Below are positions 1 to 8,607 of a DNA stretch of 64,000 nucleotides, in pieces. Made by a program: the position numbers and the translations under genes. The notes beneath the pieces were generated by a model. The model was not told the origin of the DNA. It did no database searches and saw only the letters and a list, made by a program, of their open reading frames with translations. Source of the DNA: VBCG01 sp044226535 (lineage in GTDB: Bacteria; Pseudomonadota; Gammaproteobacteria; Burkholderiales; Casimicrobiaceae); the NCBI GenBank assembly GCA_044226535.1, contig JBGAGT010000013.1, positions 71,703 to 135,702 on the forward strand. Reading direction: 5' to 3'. Within the stretch, counting starts at the first letter, position 1. Every line of letters begins with the position of its first letter.

Positions 1-98
1 GTGAGCATCGCGATCTTCTCGCCGCGCGCGGCCATGTCGCGCAAGCCGGGCACGGTGCGCCGCGCGGACGCCGATACGGAGGTGCGGGACGTGGACAT
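1..98 (-). CDS. panB: 3-methyl-2-oxobutanoate hydroxymethyltransferase, N-terminal fragment
   Basis: Only the first 32 codons are inside the window; the gene runs off the left edge. From an ATG at 98 the minus strand reads a short leader and then 'TVPGLRDMAARGEKIAML', which fits the start of ketopantoate hydroxymethyltransferase, where the sequence 'LTAYD' normally follows. The enzyme makes ketopantoate from alpha-ketoisovalerate and methylene-tetrahydrofolate in pantothenate synthesis. The start lies 9 bases after the ETF-QO stop on the same strand, so the two may be cotranscribed, though no clear Shine-Dalgarno sequence is visible. The identification rests on a short N-terminal match only. 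Confidence 0.7.
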   Translation of the reverse strand, partial: MSTSRTSVSASARRTVPGLRDMAARGEKIAML

Positions 99-107
99 GG
101 AGGGAGC

Positions 108-1775
108 CTACATGTCCACGTAGTTCGGCCCGCCGCCGCCCTCGGGTGGCACCCAGTGGATGTTCTGGCGCGGGTCCTTGATGTCACAGGTCTTGCAATG
201 CACGCAGTTCTGCGCGTTGATCTGCAGGCGCTGGCCCCCCCCGTCCTCGCGGGGCACGAACTCGTAGACGCCGGCGGGGCAGTAGCGCGACTCGGGGCCG
301 TCGTACACCGCGAGGTTGACCTCCACCGGGATGCGCGCATCGCGCAGCTGCAGGTGGGATGGCTGGTCCTCGGCGTGGTTGGTGTTCGACAGGAACACCG
401 ACGACAGCCGGTCGAAGGTCAGCGTGCCGTCGGGCTTGGGATAGTCGATGGGTGGCATCGCCGACGCGGGCTGCAGCGCGAGGTGGTCGGGGGTCTTGTG
501 GCGCAGCGTCCAGGGCACCAGCGCGCCGAGCTTCAGGTCGTTGAGCCACATGTGCAGGCCGCCGTGGATCGTGCCCGGCCACATGCCCCATTTGAGGCCG
601 GGCTTGACGTTGCGCACCTTGTGGAGGTCCTGGTGCACCCACGAGCGCTCGACGCGGCCGGGATAGTCGTCGAGGCGGTCGTGCGAGCGGCCCGCCGACA
701 GCGCCTCGAAGGCGCTCTCCGCGGCGAGCATGCCGGTCTTCATCGCGTTGTGCGAGCCCTTGATGCGCGGCAGGTTCACGAAGCCCGCCGCGCAGCCCAC
801 CAGCGCGCCGCCGGGGAACACCAGCCGCGGGATCGACTGCAGGCCGCCCTCGTTGATGGCGCGCGCCCCGTAGCCGAGGCGCTTGCCCCCCTCGAACGTG
901 CCGCGGGTCGCGGGGTGGGTCTTGAAACGCTGGAACTCGGCGAAGGGGGAGAGGTGCGGATTGCGGTAATCGAGGTGGACCACGAAGCCCACCGCGACGA
1001 GATTGTCGCCGAAGTGGTAGACGAACGAGCCGCCCCCCGTGCGCGAATCGAGCGGCCAGCCCTGGGTGTGCATCACCAGGCCTTTGCGGTGCCTGTCCGG
1101 CCCGACCTGCCACAGCTCCTTGAGGCCGATGCCGTACTTCTGGAACCCGCGGCCTTCGCGCAGGCCGAAGCGCGCGATCAGCGCCTCCGACAGCGAGCCC
1201 CGGCAGCCTTCGGCGAACAGCGTGTAGCGCGCATGGAGCTCCATGCCGCGCTGGTAGTCGTCGCGGTGCGCGCCGTCGCGGGCGATGCCCATGTCGCCGG
1301 TGGCGACGCCCACCACGGCGTCGCCTTCGCCGAACAGCACCTCCGTCGCGGCGAAGCCGGGGTAGATCTCCACGCCGAGGGCCTCCGCCTGCTCGCCCAG
1401 CCAGCGGCAGACGTTGTCGAGGCTCACGATGTAGTTGCCGTGGTTGCCCATCAGCGGCGGCAGCAGCGCGTGGGGGATGCGCCACGCGCCGCGCTCGCCG
1501 AGGACCAGGAACCGGTCGTCGGTGACGGCGGTGTCGAGCGGCGCGCCGCGCTCGCGCCAGTCGGGCAGGAGCTCGTTCAGCGCGATCGGGTCGACGACCG
1601 CACCCGACAGGATGTGGGCCCCCACCGCGGCGCCCTTCTCGAGCACGCACACCGAAACCTCGCGCGACGCGGCGGCGGCGAGCTGCTTGACGCGGATCGC
1701 GGCGGCGAGGCCCGCGGGGCCCGCGCCGACGATCACCACGTCGTAGTCCATCGATTCCCGCGCCATCTCGCTCAT
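108..1775 (-). CDS. etfD: electron transfer flavoprotein-ubiquinone oxidoreductase
   Basis: A 555-residue membrane-associated flavo-iron-sulfur protein that passes electrons from reduced electron transfer flavoprotein (fatty-acid and amino-acid dehydrogenation) to ubiquinone. The N-terminus carries an FAD Rossmann motif GAGPAG (residues 17-22). The C-terminal ferredoxin-like part has four cysteines placed to bind one 4Fe-4S cluster: Cys499, then Cys524, Cys527 and Cys530 in 'NCVHCKTC'. Length and ending ('HWVPPEGGGGPNYVDM') are typical of the family. It is divergent from the thioesterase gene and is followed closely by panB. The symbol etfD is one of several in use (ETF-QO, etfdh). Confidence 0.96.
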   Translation of the reverse strand: MSEMARESMDYDVVIVGAGPAGLAAAIRVKQLAAAASREVSVCVLEKGAAVGAHILSGAVVDPIALNELLPDWRERGAPLDTAVTDDRFLVLGERGAWRIPHALLPPLMGNHGNYIVSLDNVCRWLGEQAEALGVEIYPGFAATEVLFGEGDAVVGVATGDMGIARDGAHRDDYQRGMELHARYTLFAEGCRGSLSEALIARFGLREGRGFQKYGIGLKELWQVGPDRHRKGLVMHTQGWPLDSRTGGGSFVYHFGDNLVAVGFVVHLDYRNPHLSPFAEFQRFKTHPATRGTFEGGKRLGYGARAINEGGLQSIPRLVFPGGALVGCAAGFVNLPRIKGSHNAMKTGMLAAESAFEALSAGRSHDRLDDYPGRVERSWVHQDLHKVRNVKPGLKWGMWPGTIHGGLHMWLNDLKLGALVPWTLRHKTPDHLALQPASAMPPIDYPKPDGTLTFDRLSSVFLSNTNHAEDQPSHLQLRDARIPVEVNLAVYDGPESRYCPAGVYEFVPREDGGGQRLQINAQNCVHCKTCDIKDPRQNIHWVPPEGGGGPNYVDM

Positions 1776-1863
1776 GCGCTCTCCCGTTCCCGGCCTCGCA
1801 TCGCTCCACCCGGCGCAGGGGCGCAGGGGGACGGCAAGACAACGCCTCGCGCGCCGGGCAGGC

Positions 1864-1869
1864 TACAAT
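1864..1869 (+). promoter_or_regulatory. putative -10 element upstream of the thioesterase
   Basis: TACAAT preceded by GGC, in the 125-base gap between divergent genes, about 31 bases before the thioesterase ATG. No convincing -35 box is visible 16-18 bases upstream, so this is a resemblance to sigma-70 -10 elements only. Confidence 0.4.
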
Positions 1870-1900
1870 TTTAGTCTTTCGCCGCCACGCACCACCTGCA

Positions 1901-2314
1901 ATGAGCGCATCGAGGGTCATCGTCCACCGCAGCCGCCAGTCGGTCCGCTGGGGCGACATGGACATGCTGGGCCATGTGAACAACACGCTGTACTTCCGCT
2001 ACATGGAGCAGGCGCGGCTGGAGTGGTTCTATGCTTTCGCGCAGTCGGACGCCCCGTATGCCCGCGAAAGCGGGCCGCTGATCGTCAACGCGAGCTGCAG
2101 CTTCCTCCAGCCCATCGTCTACCCCGCCGAGCTCGAGGTGGTGATGTTCCTGGCCGAGCCGGGCCGCAGCAGCATCGCCAGCTACTACGACATCCTGCGC
2201 GAGGGCCGGCGCGTCGCCGAGGGCGCCGCCAAGCTCGTCTGGGTGACGCTCGCCGACGGGCGGCCCACGCCGCTGCCCGGGGCGATCCGCGCGCTGGTCG
2301 GCGCGGGGACCTGA
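1901..2314 (+). CDS. acyl-CoA thioesterase, 4-hydroxybenzoyl-CoA thioesterase (hotdog) family
   Basis: A 137-residue single hotdog-fold protein. The segment 'WGDMDMLGHVNNTLYFRYME' near residues 18-37 is the hallmark of YbgC/FadM-type thioesterases, with an aspartate ahead of GHVNN and the conserved Tyr and Glu after it. Members hydrolyse acyl-CoA or aryl-CoA thioesters in the cytosol; the substrate cannot be read from sequence. It lies 16 bases before acetoacetyl-CoA synthetase on the same strand, so the two probably form an operon that balances CoA thioester formation and hydrolysis. Confidence 0.88.
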   Translation: MSASRVIVHRSRQSVRWGDMDMLGHVNNTLYFRYMEQARLEWFYAFAQSDAPYARESGPLIVNASCSFLQPIVYPAELEVVMFLAEPGRSSIASYYDILREGRRVAEGAAKLVWVTLADGRPTPLPGAIRALVGAGT

Positions 2315-2330
2315 AACGGAGGAGAAAAGC

Positions 2331-4313
2331 ATGACCGCGACCCCCCTGTGGACGCCGTCGCCCGGGCGCGTCGCCGCAGCCAATGTGACGGCGTTCGCGC
2401 GCCGCGCCGAGGCGGCGAGCGGCCGCCGGCTTCCCGACTACGACGCGCTGTGGCGCTGGTCGGTCGACGACATCGAGGCGTTCTGGAAGCTCGTCTGGGA
2501 GGACGGCGGCGTGATCGCCGGCGTGCCGCCTGCGACGACCCTGCGCGACGGCGACCGGATGCCGGGCGCGCGCTTCTTCGACGACGCGAGGCTCAATTTC
2601 GCCGAGAACCTGCTGGCGCGCCGCGGTGTCGCCGACGATGCCGACGCGCTGGTGTTCCGCGGCGAGGACAAGGTCGCGAAACGGCTCAGCCGCGGCGAGC
2701 TCGACGCGGAGGTGTCGCGCTTCGCGCAGGCGCTCGCCGCCCTGGGGATCGCCCCGGGCGATCGCGTCGCCGCCTTCATGCCCAACATGCCCGAGGCCAT
2801 CGTCGCCACGCTGGCCACCGCCGCGCGCGGGGCGGTGTGGTCGTCGTGCTCGCCCGACTTCGGGGTGCAGGGCGTCGTCGACCGTTTCGGCCAGATCGCC
2901 CCGCGCGTGCTGGTTGCGGTCGACGGCTACTGGTACAACGGCAAGCCCATCGACGTGCGCGACAAGGTCGCCGACATCGTGGCGCGGCTGCCCAGCGTCG
3001 AGCGGGTGGTGATCGTCCCCTACCTCGAGCCCACGCGAGGCCATGCCATCCGCGCGGCGCTGTCTTGGGACGAATGGCTCGCGCCCCATCGCGCGGGGCC
3101 GATCGACTACGTGCAGATGCCGTTCAACGCGCCCCTGTACATCCTCTATTCGTCGGGCACCACCGGGGTGCCGAAGTGCATCGTGCACGGCGCCGGCGGC
3201 ACGCTGCTGCAACACCTCAAGGAGCACCGGCTGCACGGCGACTTGAAGCCGGGCGACCGCCTCTTCTACTTCACCACCTGCGGATGGATGATGTGGAACT
3301 GGCTGGTCTCGGGCCTCGCCTGCGGCGCGGCGCTGATGCTCTACGACGGCTCGCCCTTCGTGCAGCGCGGCCGCGTGCTGTGGGAGTACGCCGAGGACGA
3401 GCGCTTCACGCATTTCGGCACCTCGGCCAAGTACATCGACGCGCTGAAGAAGATCGCCGCCGTTCCGCGCAAGGACTTCGCGCTGGGTGCGCTGCGCACG
3501 GTGCTGTCGACCGGCAGCCCGCTCGCCGCAGAGAGCTTCGACTACGTCTACCAGTGCATCAAGGAGGACGTGTGCCTGTCGTCGATCTCGGGCGGCACCG
3601 ACATCGTGTCGTGCTTCGTGCTCGGCTGCCCGACGCTGCCGGTGTGGCGAGGCGAGATCCAGTGCCGCGGCCTCGGCATGGCCGTCGAGGCCTTCGACGA
3701 GGAGGGCCGCGCGCTGCCCGAGGGCCGCGGCCAGCGCGGCGAGCTCGTCTGCACGCGACCCTTCCCGTCGATGCCCATCGGCTTTTTCGGCGACGACGAC
3801 GGCTCGCGCTACCGCGCGGCGTACTTCGAGCGCTTTCCCGGCGTGTGGTGCCACGGCGACTACATCGAGATCACCGCGCACGGCGGCGTGGTCATCTACG
3901 GCCGCTCCGACGCCACGCTCAATCCCGGTGGCGTGCGCATCGGCACCGCCGAGATCTACCGCCAGGTCGAGCAGCTCGACGAGGTCGTCGAGAGCCTGGT
4001 GATCGGCCAGGACTGGCCGCCCGGCGAGCTCGCCGACGTGCGCGTGGTGCTGTTCGTCAAGCTGCGCGACGGGCTCGTGCTCGACAACGTGCTGGTGGAG
4101 AAGATCAGGAACCACATCCGCGACAACACCACGCCGCGCCACGTGCCCGCCAAGGTCGTGCAGGTCACCGACATCCCGCGCACCAAGAGCAACAAGATCG
4201 TCGAGCTCGCGGTGCGCAACATCGTGCACGGGCGCGAGGTGAAGAACCGCGAGGCGCTCGCCAACCCCGAGGCGCTCGAGCAGTACCGCGACCGAGCGGA
4301 GCTCAAGACCTGA
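2331..4313 (+). CDS. acetoacetyl-CoA synthetase (acetoacetate-CoA ligase)
   Basis: A 660-residue ANL-superfamily adenylate-forming enzyme that activates acetoacetate with ATP and CoA, linking ketone bodies or polyhydroxybutyrate breakdown to acetyl-CoA metabolism. The AMP-binding motif 'YSSGTTGVPKC' is at about residues 270-280, followed by 'HGAGGTLLQHLKEH', which is more typical of acetoacetate than of acetate ligases. 'SGGTDI' near residue 418 and the C-terminal catalytic-lysine region 'RTKSNKIVE' near residue 618 are intact. The ATG at 2331 has a strong GGAGGAG Shine-Dalgarno about 8 bases upstream. Probably cotranscribed with the thioesterase before it. Confidence 0.93.
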   Translation: MTATPLWTPSPGRVAAANVTAFARRAEAASGRRLPDYDALWRWSVDDIEAFWKLVWEDGGVIAGVPPATTLRDGDRMPGARFFDDARLNFAENLLARRGVADDADALVFRGEDKVAKRLSRGELDAEVSRFAQALAALGIAPGDRVAAFMPNMPEAIVATLATAARGAVWSSCSPDFGVQGVVDRFGQIAPRVLVAVDGYWYNGKPIDVRDKVADIVARLPSVERVVIVPYLEPTRGHAIRAALSWDEWLAPHRAGPIDYVQMPFNAPLYILYSSGTTGVPKCIVHGAGGTLLQHLKEHRLHGDLKPGDRLFYFTTCGWMMWNWLVSGLACGAALMLYDGSPFVQRGRVLWEYAEDERFTHFGTSAKYIDALKKIAAVPRKDFALGALRTVLSTGSPLAAESFDYVYQCIKEDVCLSSISGGTDIVSCFVLGCPTLPVWRGEIQCRGLGMAVEAFDEEGRALPEGRGQRGELVCTRPFPSMPIGFFGDDDGSRYRAAYFERFPGVWCHGDYIEITAHGGVVIYGRSDATLNPGGVRIGTAEIYRQVEQLDEVVESLVIGQDWPPGELADVRVVLFVKLRDGLVLDNVLVEKIRNHIRDNTTPRHVPAKVVQVTDIPRTKSNKIVELAVRNIVHGREVKNREALANPEALEQYRDRAELKT

Positions 4314-4380
4314 TGCTCGCGCGAGCCTCCCTGCGCCGCGCGCGCCGCCGCATGCCGCCGCCACGGCGGCCTGCCACGCG

Positions 4381-5343
4381 ATGACCTTGCTCGCCATCGT
4401 GCTGGCGCTGGCGCTCGAGCAGTGGAGGGCGTTCGACTGGCGCTCGCGCGTCGAGCGCGCCTACGTGCGCTTCGCGCGCGCGCTCGAGCGGGCGATGAAC
4501 GGCGGGACGCGCGAGCAGGGCACGATCGCCGCGCTGGTCGCGCTGGTGGTGCCCGTCGGCATCGCCGCGCTGCTGCACTGGGCGGCGTGGCAGGTGCATC
4601 CGCTGCTGTCGCTGGCCTGGAACGTGGCCGTGCTGTACGCGCTGATGGGGTTCCGGCGCTTCAGCCACGCGGTGTCCACCATCATCGCCGCGCTGTCGGC
4701 CGGCGAGCTCGGCGTTGCGCGCCGTGCGCTCGCGGCCTGGACCGGCGGCATCACCGCCGAGCTCTCGTCGGACGACGTGGCGCGGCTCGCCGTGGAGCGC
4801 GGCCTGGTCGACGCCTACCGCCAGGTGTTCGGTGTGCTGTTCTGGTTCGCCATCCTGCCCGGGCCCACCGGCGCGGTGCTGTACCGCGCCAGCGTGCTGC
4901 TCGCCACGGAATGGCGCGGCCCCGGAAAGGCGCAGGACGCGACGCCCATCGCCCGCGAGCGCGAGCGCTTCGGCGCGCCGGTGCGGCGCTTCCTCGGCTG
5001 GCTCGACTGGCTGCCGGTGCGCGCGACCGCGCTGTCGTTCGCCATCGTCGGCGATTTCGAGGACGCGATCGAGTGCTGGCGCAGCCAGGCGGCGTCGTGG
5101 GCCGGCGAGCCCGGCGGCCTCACCGAGGGTGTGCTGCTGGCGAGCGGCGGCGGTGCGCTCGGCATCCGCCTCGGCGGGCCGGTGACGATGGGACCGGGCG
5201 AGCGCGAGGAGCGGCCCGAGGTGGGCGCCGGCGACAGCGTCGCGCCCGACGTCCTGCCATCGGCCGTGGGCCTGGTGTGGCGCTCGCTGGTGCTCTGGCT
5301 GCTCTTGATCCTGCTCGTCACGCTCGCCTACGTCGCGCCGTAG
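4381..5343 (+). CDS. CobD/CbiB-family integral membrane protein
   Basis: A 320-residue multi-pass membrane protein with the overall look of the CobD/CbiB (adenosylcobinamide-phosphate synthase) superfamily, which also includes AmpE. Hydrophobic segments lie near residues 1-15, 43-65, 78-100, 145-165 and 295-318. No other cobalamin genes are nearby. It sits in the cobD-like/rsgA/phhB/M48/orn block instead, so I would not infer B12 synthesis. The chosen ATG has no good Shine-Dalgarno, and the 67 bases after the previous stop are otherwise unassigned. Function unknown beyond the family. Confidence 0.75.
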   Translation: MTLLAIVLALALEQWRAFDWRSRVERAYVRFARALERAMNGGTREQGTIAALVALVVPVGIAALLHWAAWQVHPLLSLAWNVAVLYALMGFRRFSHAVSTIIAALSAGELGVARRALAAWTGGITAELSSDDVARLAVERGLVDAYRQVFGVLFWFAILPGPTGAVLYRASVLLATEWRGPGKAQDATPIARERERFGAPVRRFLGWLDWLPVRATALSFAIVGDFEDAIECWRSQAASWAGEPGGLTEGVLLASGGGALGIRLGGPVTMGPGEREERPEVGAGDSVAPDVLPSAVGLVWRSLVLWLLLILLVTLAYVAP

Positions 5344-5372
5344 CCGCTCGCCGCTGCATGCGTGCGCGACGC

Positions 5373-5395
5373 CTCGACGGCTCCGCGCCGTCGAG
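5373..5395. terminator. hairpin between convergent genes
   Basis: A perfect 9-bp stem, CTCGACGGC paired with GCCGTCGAG around a 5-base loop, lies between the convergent ends of the CobD-like gene and rsgA. There is no T-tract on either strand, so it is at best a weak bidirectional terminator or a transcript-end stabiliser. Confidence 0.4.
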
Positions 5396-5406
5396 CACAC
5401 GACCAC

Positions 5407-6333
5407 TCAGCTGCGCCGCGCCGCGCGCGATTCCTCCACCAGCGCGCGGTAGAGCGCCATCCGCTGCGGCGCGATCGCGCCTTGCGCGGCAGCCTCCGCG
5501 ACCGCGCAGCCCGGCTCGGCGACGTGCAGGCAATCGCGGAAGCGGCAGTTGCCGAGCCAGGGCCGCATCTCGACGAACGCCTCGCCGAGCGCCAGCGGCT
5601 CGGCATCGGCGACGCCGAAGGTCTTGACGCCGGGCGAGTCGACGATCCAGCCGTCGTCGAGCGCGGGGAGGCGGTAGAGCGTGGCGACGGTGGTGGTATG
5701 GCGCCCCGCACCGAGCGCACCCGACACCTCGCCCTCGCGGGCACGGGCGTCGGGTACGATCGCATTGATCAGCGTCGACTTCCCCATGCCGGACTGGCCG
5801 ACCAGCACGCTGTGCTGCCCCGCCAGCAGCGGCAGCAGCGGCGCGACGGATTCGCGCGCGGCAAGCGCGACGACGGCGTAGCCGAGCGCGGCATAGGGCT
5901 CCATGCGCGCCAGCAGCGCATCCGCGCCCGGCAGGTCCTGCTTGCCCGCCACCAGCACGAAGCGGCAGTGCTGCAGCTCGGCGGCGACGATCCAGCGGTT
6001 GAGCAGGTACTCGTCGATGGCGATGTCGGGCGCCACCACGGCAACGACCTGGGTGGCGTTGGCGGCGATCGCCTGCTGCCGCGCGGCGTCGCTGCGGCGG
6101 AACAAGGAGCTGCGGGGGAGCGCGCCCTCCACGACGGCGCCGCCCGAGGCGATGGACACGCTCACGCGATCGCCGCAGGCGAGCTCCTGGCCGCGGCCCT
6201 TCTGCAGGCATTCGACGTCGAAGCCGTCGTCGAGGTGGACGATGGCGTGACGCCGGTGCACGGCGACGACCAGGCCTTGCGCGCGGCCCTGCGCTGGCGC
6301 GTTTCCCGCGGACGAGGCGCCGGCCGCGTTCAA
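5407..6333 (-). CDS. rsgA: ribosome small-subunit-dependent GTPase A
   Basis: A circularly permuted GTPase that helps mature the 30S subunit. From the proposed start it has an OB-fold (about residues 17-75), G4 region 'AGKQD' (129-133), P-loop 'GQSGMGKST' (179-187), G3 'DSPG', and a C-terminal zinc-binding stretch 'CRFRDCLHVAEPGC'. The G4 motif is GKQD where NKxD is usual. No ATG exists in the right place: I chose the TTG at 6333-6331, which overlaps the phhB stop as TTGA and gives 308 residues, a normal length. The frame stays open further upstream to 6477, but that part reads through phhB and looks artefactual. Confidence 0.9.
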   Translation of the reverse strand: MNAAGASSAGNAPAQGRAQGLVVAVHRRHAIVHLDDGFDVECLQKGRGQELACGDRVSVSIASGGAVVEGALPRSSLFRRSDAARQQAIAANATQVVAVVAPDIAIDEYLLNRWIVAAELQHCRFVLVAGKQDLPGADALLARMEPYAALGYAVVALAARESVAPLLPLLAGQHSVLVGQSGMGKSTLINAIVPDARAREGEVSGALGAGRHTTTVATLYRLPALDDGWIVDSPGVKTFGVADAEPLALGEAFVEMRPWLGNCRFRDCLHVAEPGCAVAEAAAQGAIAPQRMALYRALVEESRAARRS

Positions 6334-6656
6334 GCGGCGAAGAGGGCGTCGACGTGCGCCGCGCAGACGAAGTCGTTGCGCGTCAAGCCGCCCGCGCTGT
6401 GCGTCGACCAGCGCACCGTGCACTGCCCGTAGCCGACCTCGAGGTCGGGATGGTGGTCGGCGCGGTTCGCGATCCACGCGACGGCGTTGACGAAGGCCAT
6501 GGTGTGGTGGAAATCGTCGAAGTCGAAGCGCTTGCGGATCGCGCCCGCCTCGCGCGTCCAGCCGTCGACCTGCGCGAGCAGCGCCTCGACCTCGGGTGGG
6601 TCGAGCGCGGCCGCGCCCGCGACGCAGGTTTCCGAGGCGAGCGCCCTGGCGTCCAC
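6330..6656 (-). CDS. phhB: 4a-hydroxytetrahydrobiopterin dehydratase (pterin-4a-carbinolamine dehydratase)
   Basis: A 108-residue PCD/DCoH protein that dehydrates 4a-hydroxytetrahydropterin formed by aromatic amino-acid hydroxylases. The active-site signature 'NRADHHPDLEVGYGQCTVRW' is intact near residues 64-83, followed by 'HSAGGLTRND'. It is 4 bases from the M48 peptidase gene upstream, and its stop overlaps the rsgA start. No phenylalanine hydroxylase is in the window, so the partner enzyme must be elsewhere, or the protein has a different pterin role. Confidence 0.92.
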   Translation of the reverse strand: MDARALASETCVAGAAALDPPEVEALLAQVDGWTREAGAIRKRFDFDDFHHTMAFVNAVAWIANRADHHPDLEVGYGQCTVRWSTHSAGGLTRNDFVCAAHVDALFAA

Positions 6657-6660
6657 GGCG

Positions 6661-7932
6661 TCAGGCGGCGCTGCCCGCGGGCAATGCCGCCTCGAGGCGG
6701 GCGATGCGCAGCGCAGGGGGCGGGTGGGAGTCGTAGAACGCCGAATGCAGCGGGTCGGGCGTCAGCGTCGAGGCATTCTCCTCGACCATCTTGACCAGCG
6801 CGCTGGCGAGCGCCGCGGCGGAGGCGTTGGCGGTGGCGAAGGCATCGGCCTCGAACTCGTGCTTGCGCGAGATGCGCGAGGACAGCGGCGTCGCCAGGAA
6901 CAGGAAGGGCGGCAACGCCAGCATGAACAGCAACAGCGCGACACCGGGGCGCGAGGCCGCCGCAGCATCCGCCACGCCGAGGCCGGCGGCGAACCACGTG
7001 GCATCGCGCAGCCAGGCCAGCGCCGCGAGCAGGGCCAGCGAGGCGATCGCCGAGAGCACGAGGCGCTTGGCGATGTGGCGGAGCTTGTAATGCCCGAGCT
7101 CGTGGGCGAGCACCGATTCCACCTCCTGCGGCGCGAGCGTGTCGAGCAGCGTGTCGAAGAACACGATGCGACGCGCGCGCCCGAAGCCGACGAAGTAGGC
7201 GTTGCCGTGCGCCGAGCGCCTGGAGCCGTCGATGACGTAGAGGTCGCGGACCGCGAAGCCGCAGCGCGCGAGCAGCGACTCGATGCGCGCGCGCGCGTCG
7301 CCCGCGGGCAGCGGCGAGAACGTGTTGAACAGCGGCGCGATCACGGTGGGATAGAGCACCAGCACCAGGACCTGGAACGCCATCCACACGCCCCAGGCCC
7401 ACAGCCACCACAGCGCTCCGCCATGGCGCATCAGCCACAGCATGGCGAGCAGCAGCGGGATGCCCAGCACGGCGCCGACCGCGAGTCCCTTGGCGAGGTC
7501 GGCCACCCAGGTGCCCATCGTGGTGCGGTTGAAGCCGAAGCGGGCTTCCACGCGGAAGGTGCGCCACCAGGAAAAGGGCAGGCCGATGAGGCCGCTGATC
7601 AGCACATAGGCGACGACCAGCGCCACGTCGTTCCACGGCGCGGGCAGCGACGAGGTGGCTGCGGCGAGGACGGCGATGCCGCCCCCGACGGTGAAGGCGA
7701 CGAGCACCGCCACCTCGATCAGCCGCTCGGGATGGGCGAACCGTTCGCGCGCGACCGTGTAGTCGGCGGCCTTCTGGTGCGCGGCGAGTCCCACGCGTCC
7801 CGCGAATGCGGCCGGCACGGCGTCGCGATGGACGGTCACGCTCGCGACCTGGCGCCTGCCCAGCCAGGACCGGATGAAGAACTCGGCCATCACCGCGATC
7901 AGGAAGATCGCGGTCATCGACTCGGCGGACAT
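6661..7932 (-). CDS. M48-family membrane zinc metallopeptidase (Ste24/HtpX-like)
   Basis: A 423-residue integral membrane protease. The zinc motif HELGH is at residues 277-281 in 'VLAHELGHYKLRH', and the third ligand is likely in 'EFEADAFA' later on. Several hydrophobic segments precede and follow the motif, as in CAAX-prenyl-endopeptidase-like Ste24 proteins. In bacteria such enzymes take part in membrane protein quality control. It lies just before phhB and rsgA on the same strand and is divergent from orn, with 50 bases between the starts. Confidence 0.92.
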   Translation of the reverse strand: MSAESMTAIFLIAVMAEFFIRSWLGRRQVASVTVHRDAVPAAFAGRVGLAAHQKAADYTVARERFAHPERLIEVAVLVAFTVGGGIAVLAAATSSLPAPWNDVALVVAYVLISGLIGLPFSWWRTFRVEARFGFNRTTMGTWVADLAKGLAVGAVLGIPLLLAMLWLMRHGGALWWLWAWGVWMAFQVLVLVLYPTVIAPLFNTFSPLPAGDARARIESLLARCGFAVRDLYVIDGSRRSAHGNAYFVGFGRARRIVFFDTLLDTLAPQEVESVLAHELGHYKLRHIAKRLVLSAIASLALLAALAWLRDATWFAAGLGVADAAAASRPGVALLLFMLALPPFLFLATPLSSRISRKHEFEADAFATANASAAALASALVKMVEENASTLTPDPLHSAFYDSHPPPALRIARLEAALPAGSAA

Positions 7933-7982
7933 GGCGGGAAACGTCTATGCGAGAATGAACGCTCCGATTCTACGCCCCACCC

Positions 7983-8531
7983 ATGCCACAGGACGCCACG
8001 CGCCTCATCTGGATCGACCTCGAGATGACGGGCCTCAAGCCCGACAGCGACCGCATCATCGAAGTGGCGCTGGTCGTCACCGACGTGGCGCTGGTCACCG
8101 TGGCCGAAGGGCCGGTGTGGGCCGTGCACCAGGACGATGCCGCGCTCGACGCGATGGACGCCTGGAACAAGGGCACGCACGGCCGCTCGGGGCTCGTCGA
8201 CCGCGTCAGGCTGTCGGCGCTTTCGGAGCGCGACGTCGAGGGCGAGGCGCTCGCGTTCCTGCAGGAGCACGTGCCGGCGCGGGTCTCGCCGATGTGTGGC
8301 AACACCATCTGCCAGGACCGCCGCTTCCTCGCGCGCTGGATGCCTGCGCTGGAGGAGTACTTCCACTATCGCAACCTCGACGTGTCGACGCTCAAGGAAC
8401 TGTGCAAGCGCTGGCGGCCCGACGTCGCGCGCGGCTTCGACAAGGACACCAAGCACACCGCGCTCGCGGACGTCTACGAGTCCATCGACGAGCTCAAGTA
8501 CTACCGCGAGCATTTCCTGCGGATGGGATGA
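7983..8531 (+). CDS. orn: oligoribonuclease
   Basis: A 182-residue DEDDh exonuclease that degrades 2- to 5-mer RNAs, including pGpG from c-di-GMP turnover. Visible catalytic pieces are 'WIDLEMTG' (Asp12, Glu14), 'CGNTICQDRRFL' and the C-terminal 'KHTALADVYESI' with its histidine and aspartate. Length matches the family. Its stop codon is the first three bases of a palindromic intercistronic repeat (8529-8606) that precedes the NUDIX gene. Confidence 0.97.
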   Translation: MPQDATRLIWIDLEMTGLKPDSDRIIEVALVVTDVALVTVAEGPVWAVHQDDAALDAMDAWNKGTHGRSGLVDRVRLSALSERDVEGEALAFLQEHVPARVSPMCGNTICQDRRFLARWMPALEEYFHYRNLDVSTLKELCKRWRPDVARGFDKDTKHTALADVYESIDELKYYREHFLRMG

Positions 8532-8606
8532 GCGCCGCAGGACCGCTCCAAGGCGCTCGCCCCCCTCATGGGGGAAGCGGGCGCAGCCCGCTTCGGGGGG
8601 AGCCTC
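8529..8606. repeat. palindromic intercistronic repeat, copy A
   Basis: Begins at the orn stop (TGAGCGCCG) and contains the hairpin AGCGGGC-GCA-GCCCGCT inside a larger C-run/G-run pairing, ending in GGGGGGAG. About 85% similar by eye to the two copies at 13795-13949. The closing GGGGGGAG sits 5 bases before the proposed NUDIX start codon. Confidence 0.85.
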
Positions 8607-8607
8607 G

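Noticed and set aside
156..1874. Long plus-strand frame opposite the ETF-ubiquinone oxidoreductase gene
   Set aside because: Shadow of the minus-strand gene; no ribosome-binding site and no domain-like sequence.
4381..5343. Cobalamin biosynthesis role for the CobD/CbiB-like protein
   Set aside because: No other B12 genes are nearby and the gene sits in an unrelated housekeeping block; only the family name is kept.
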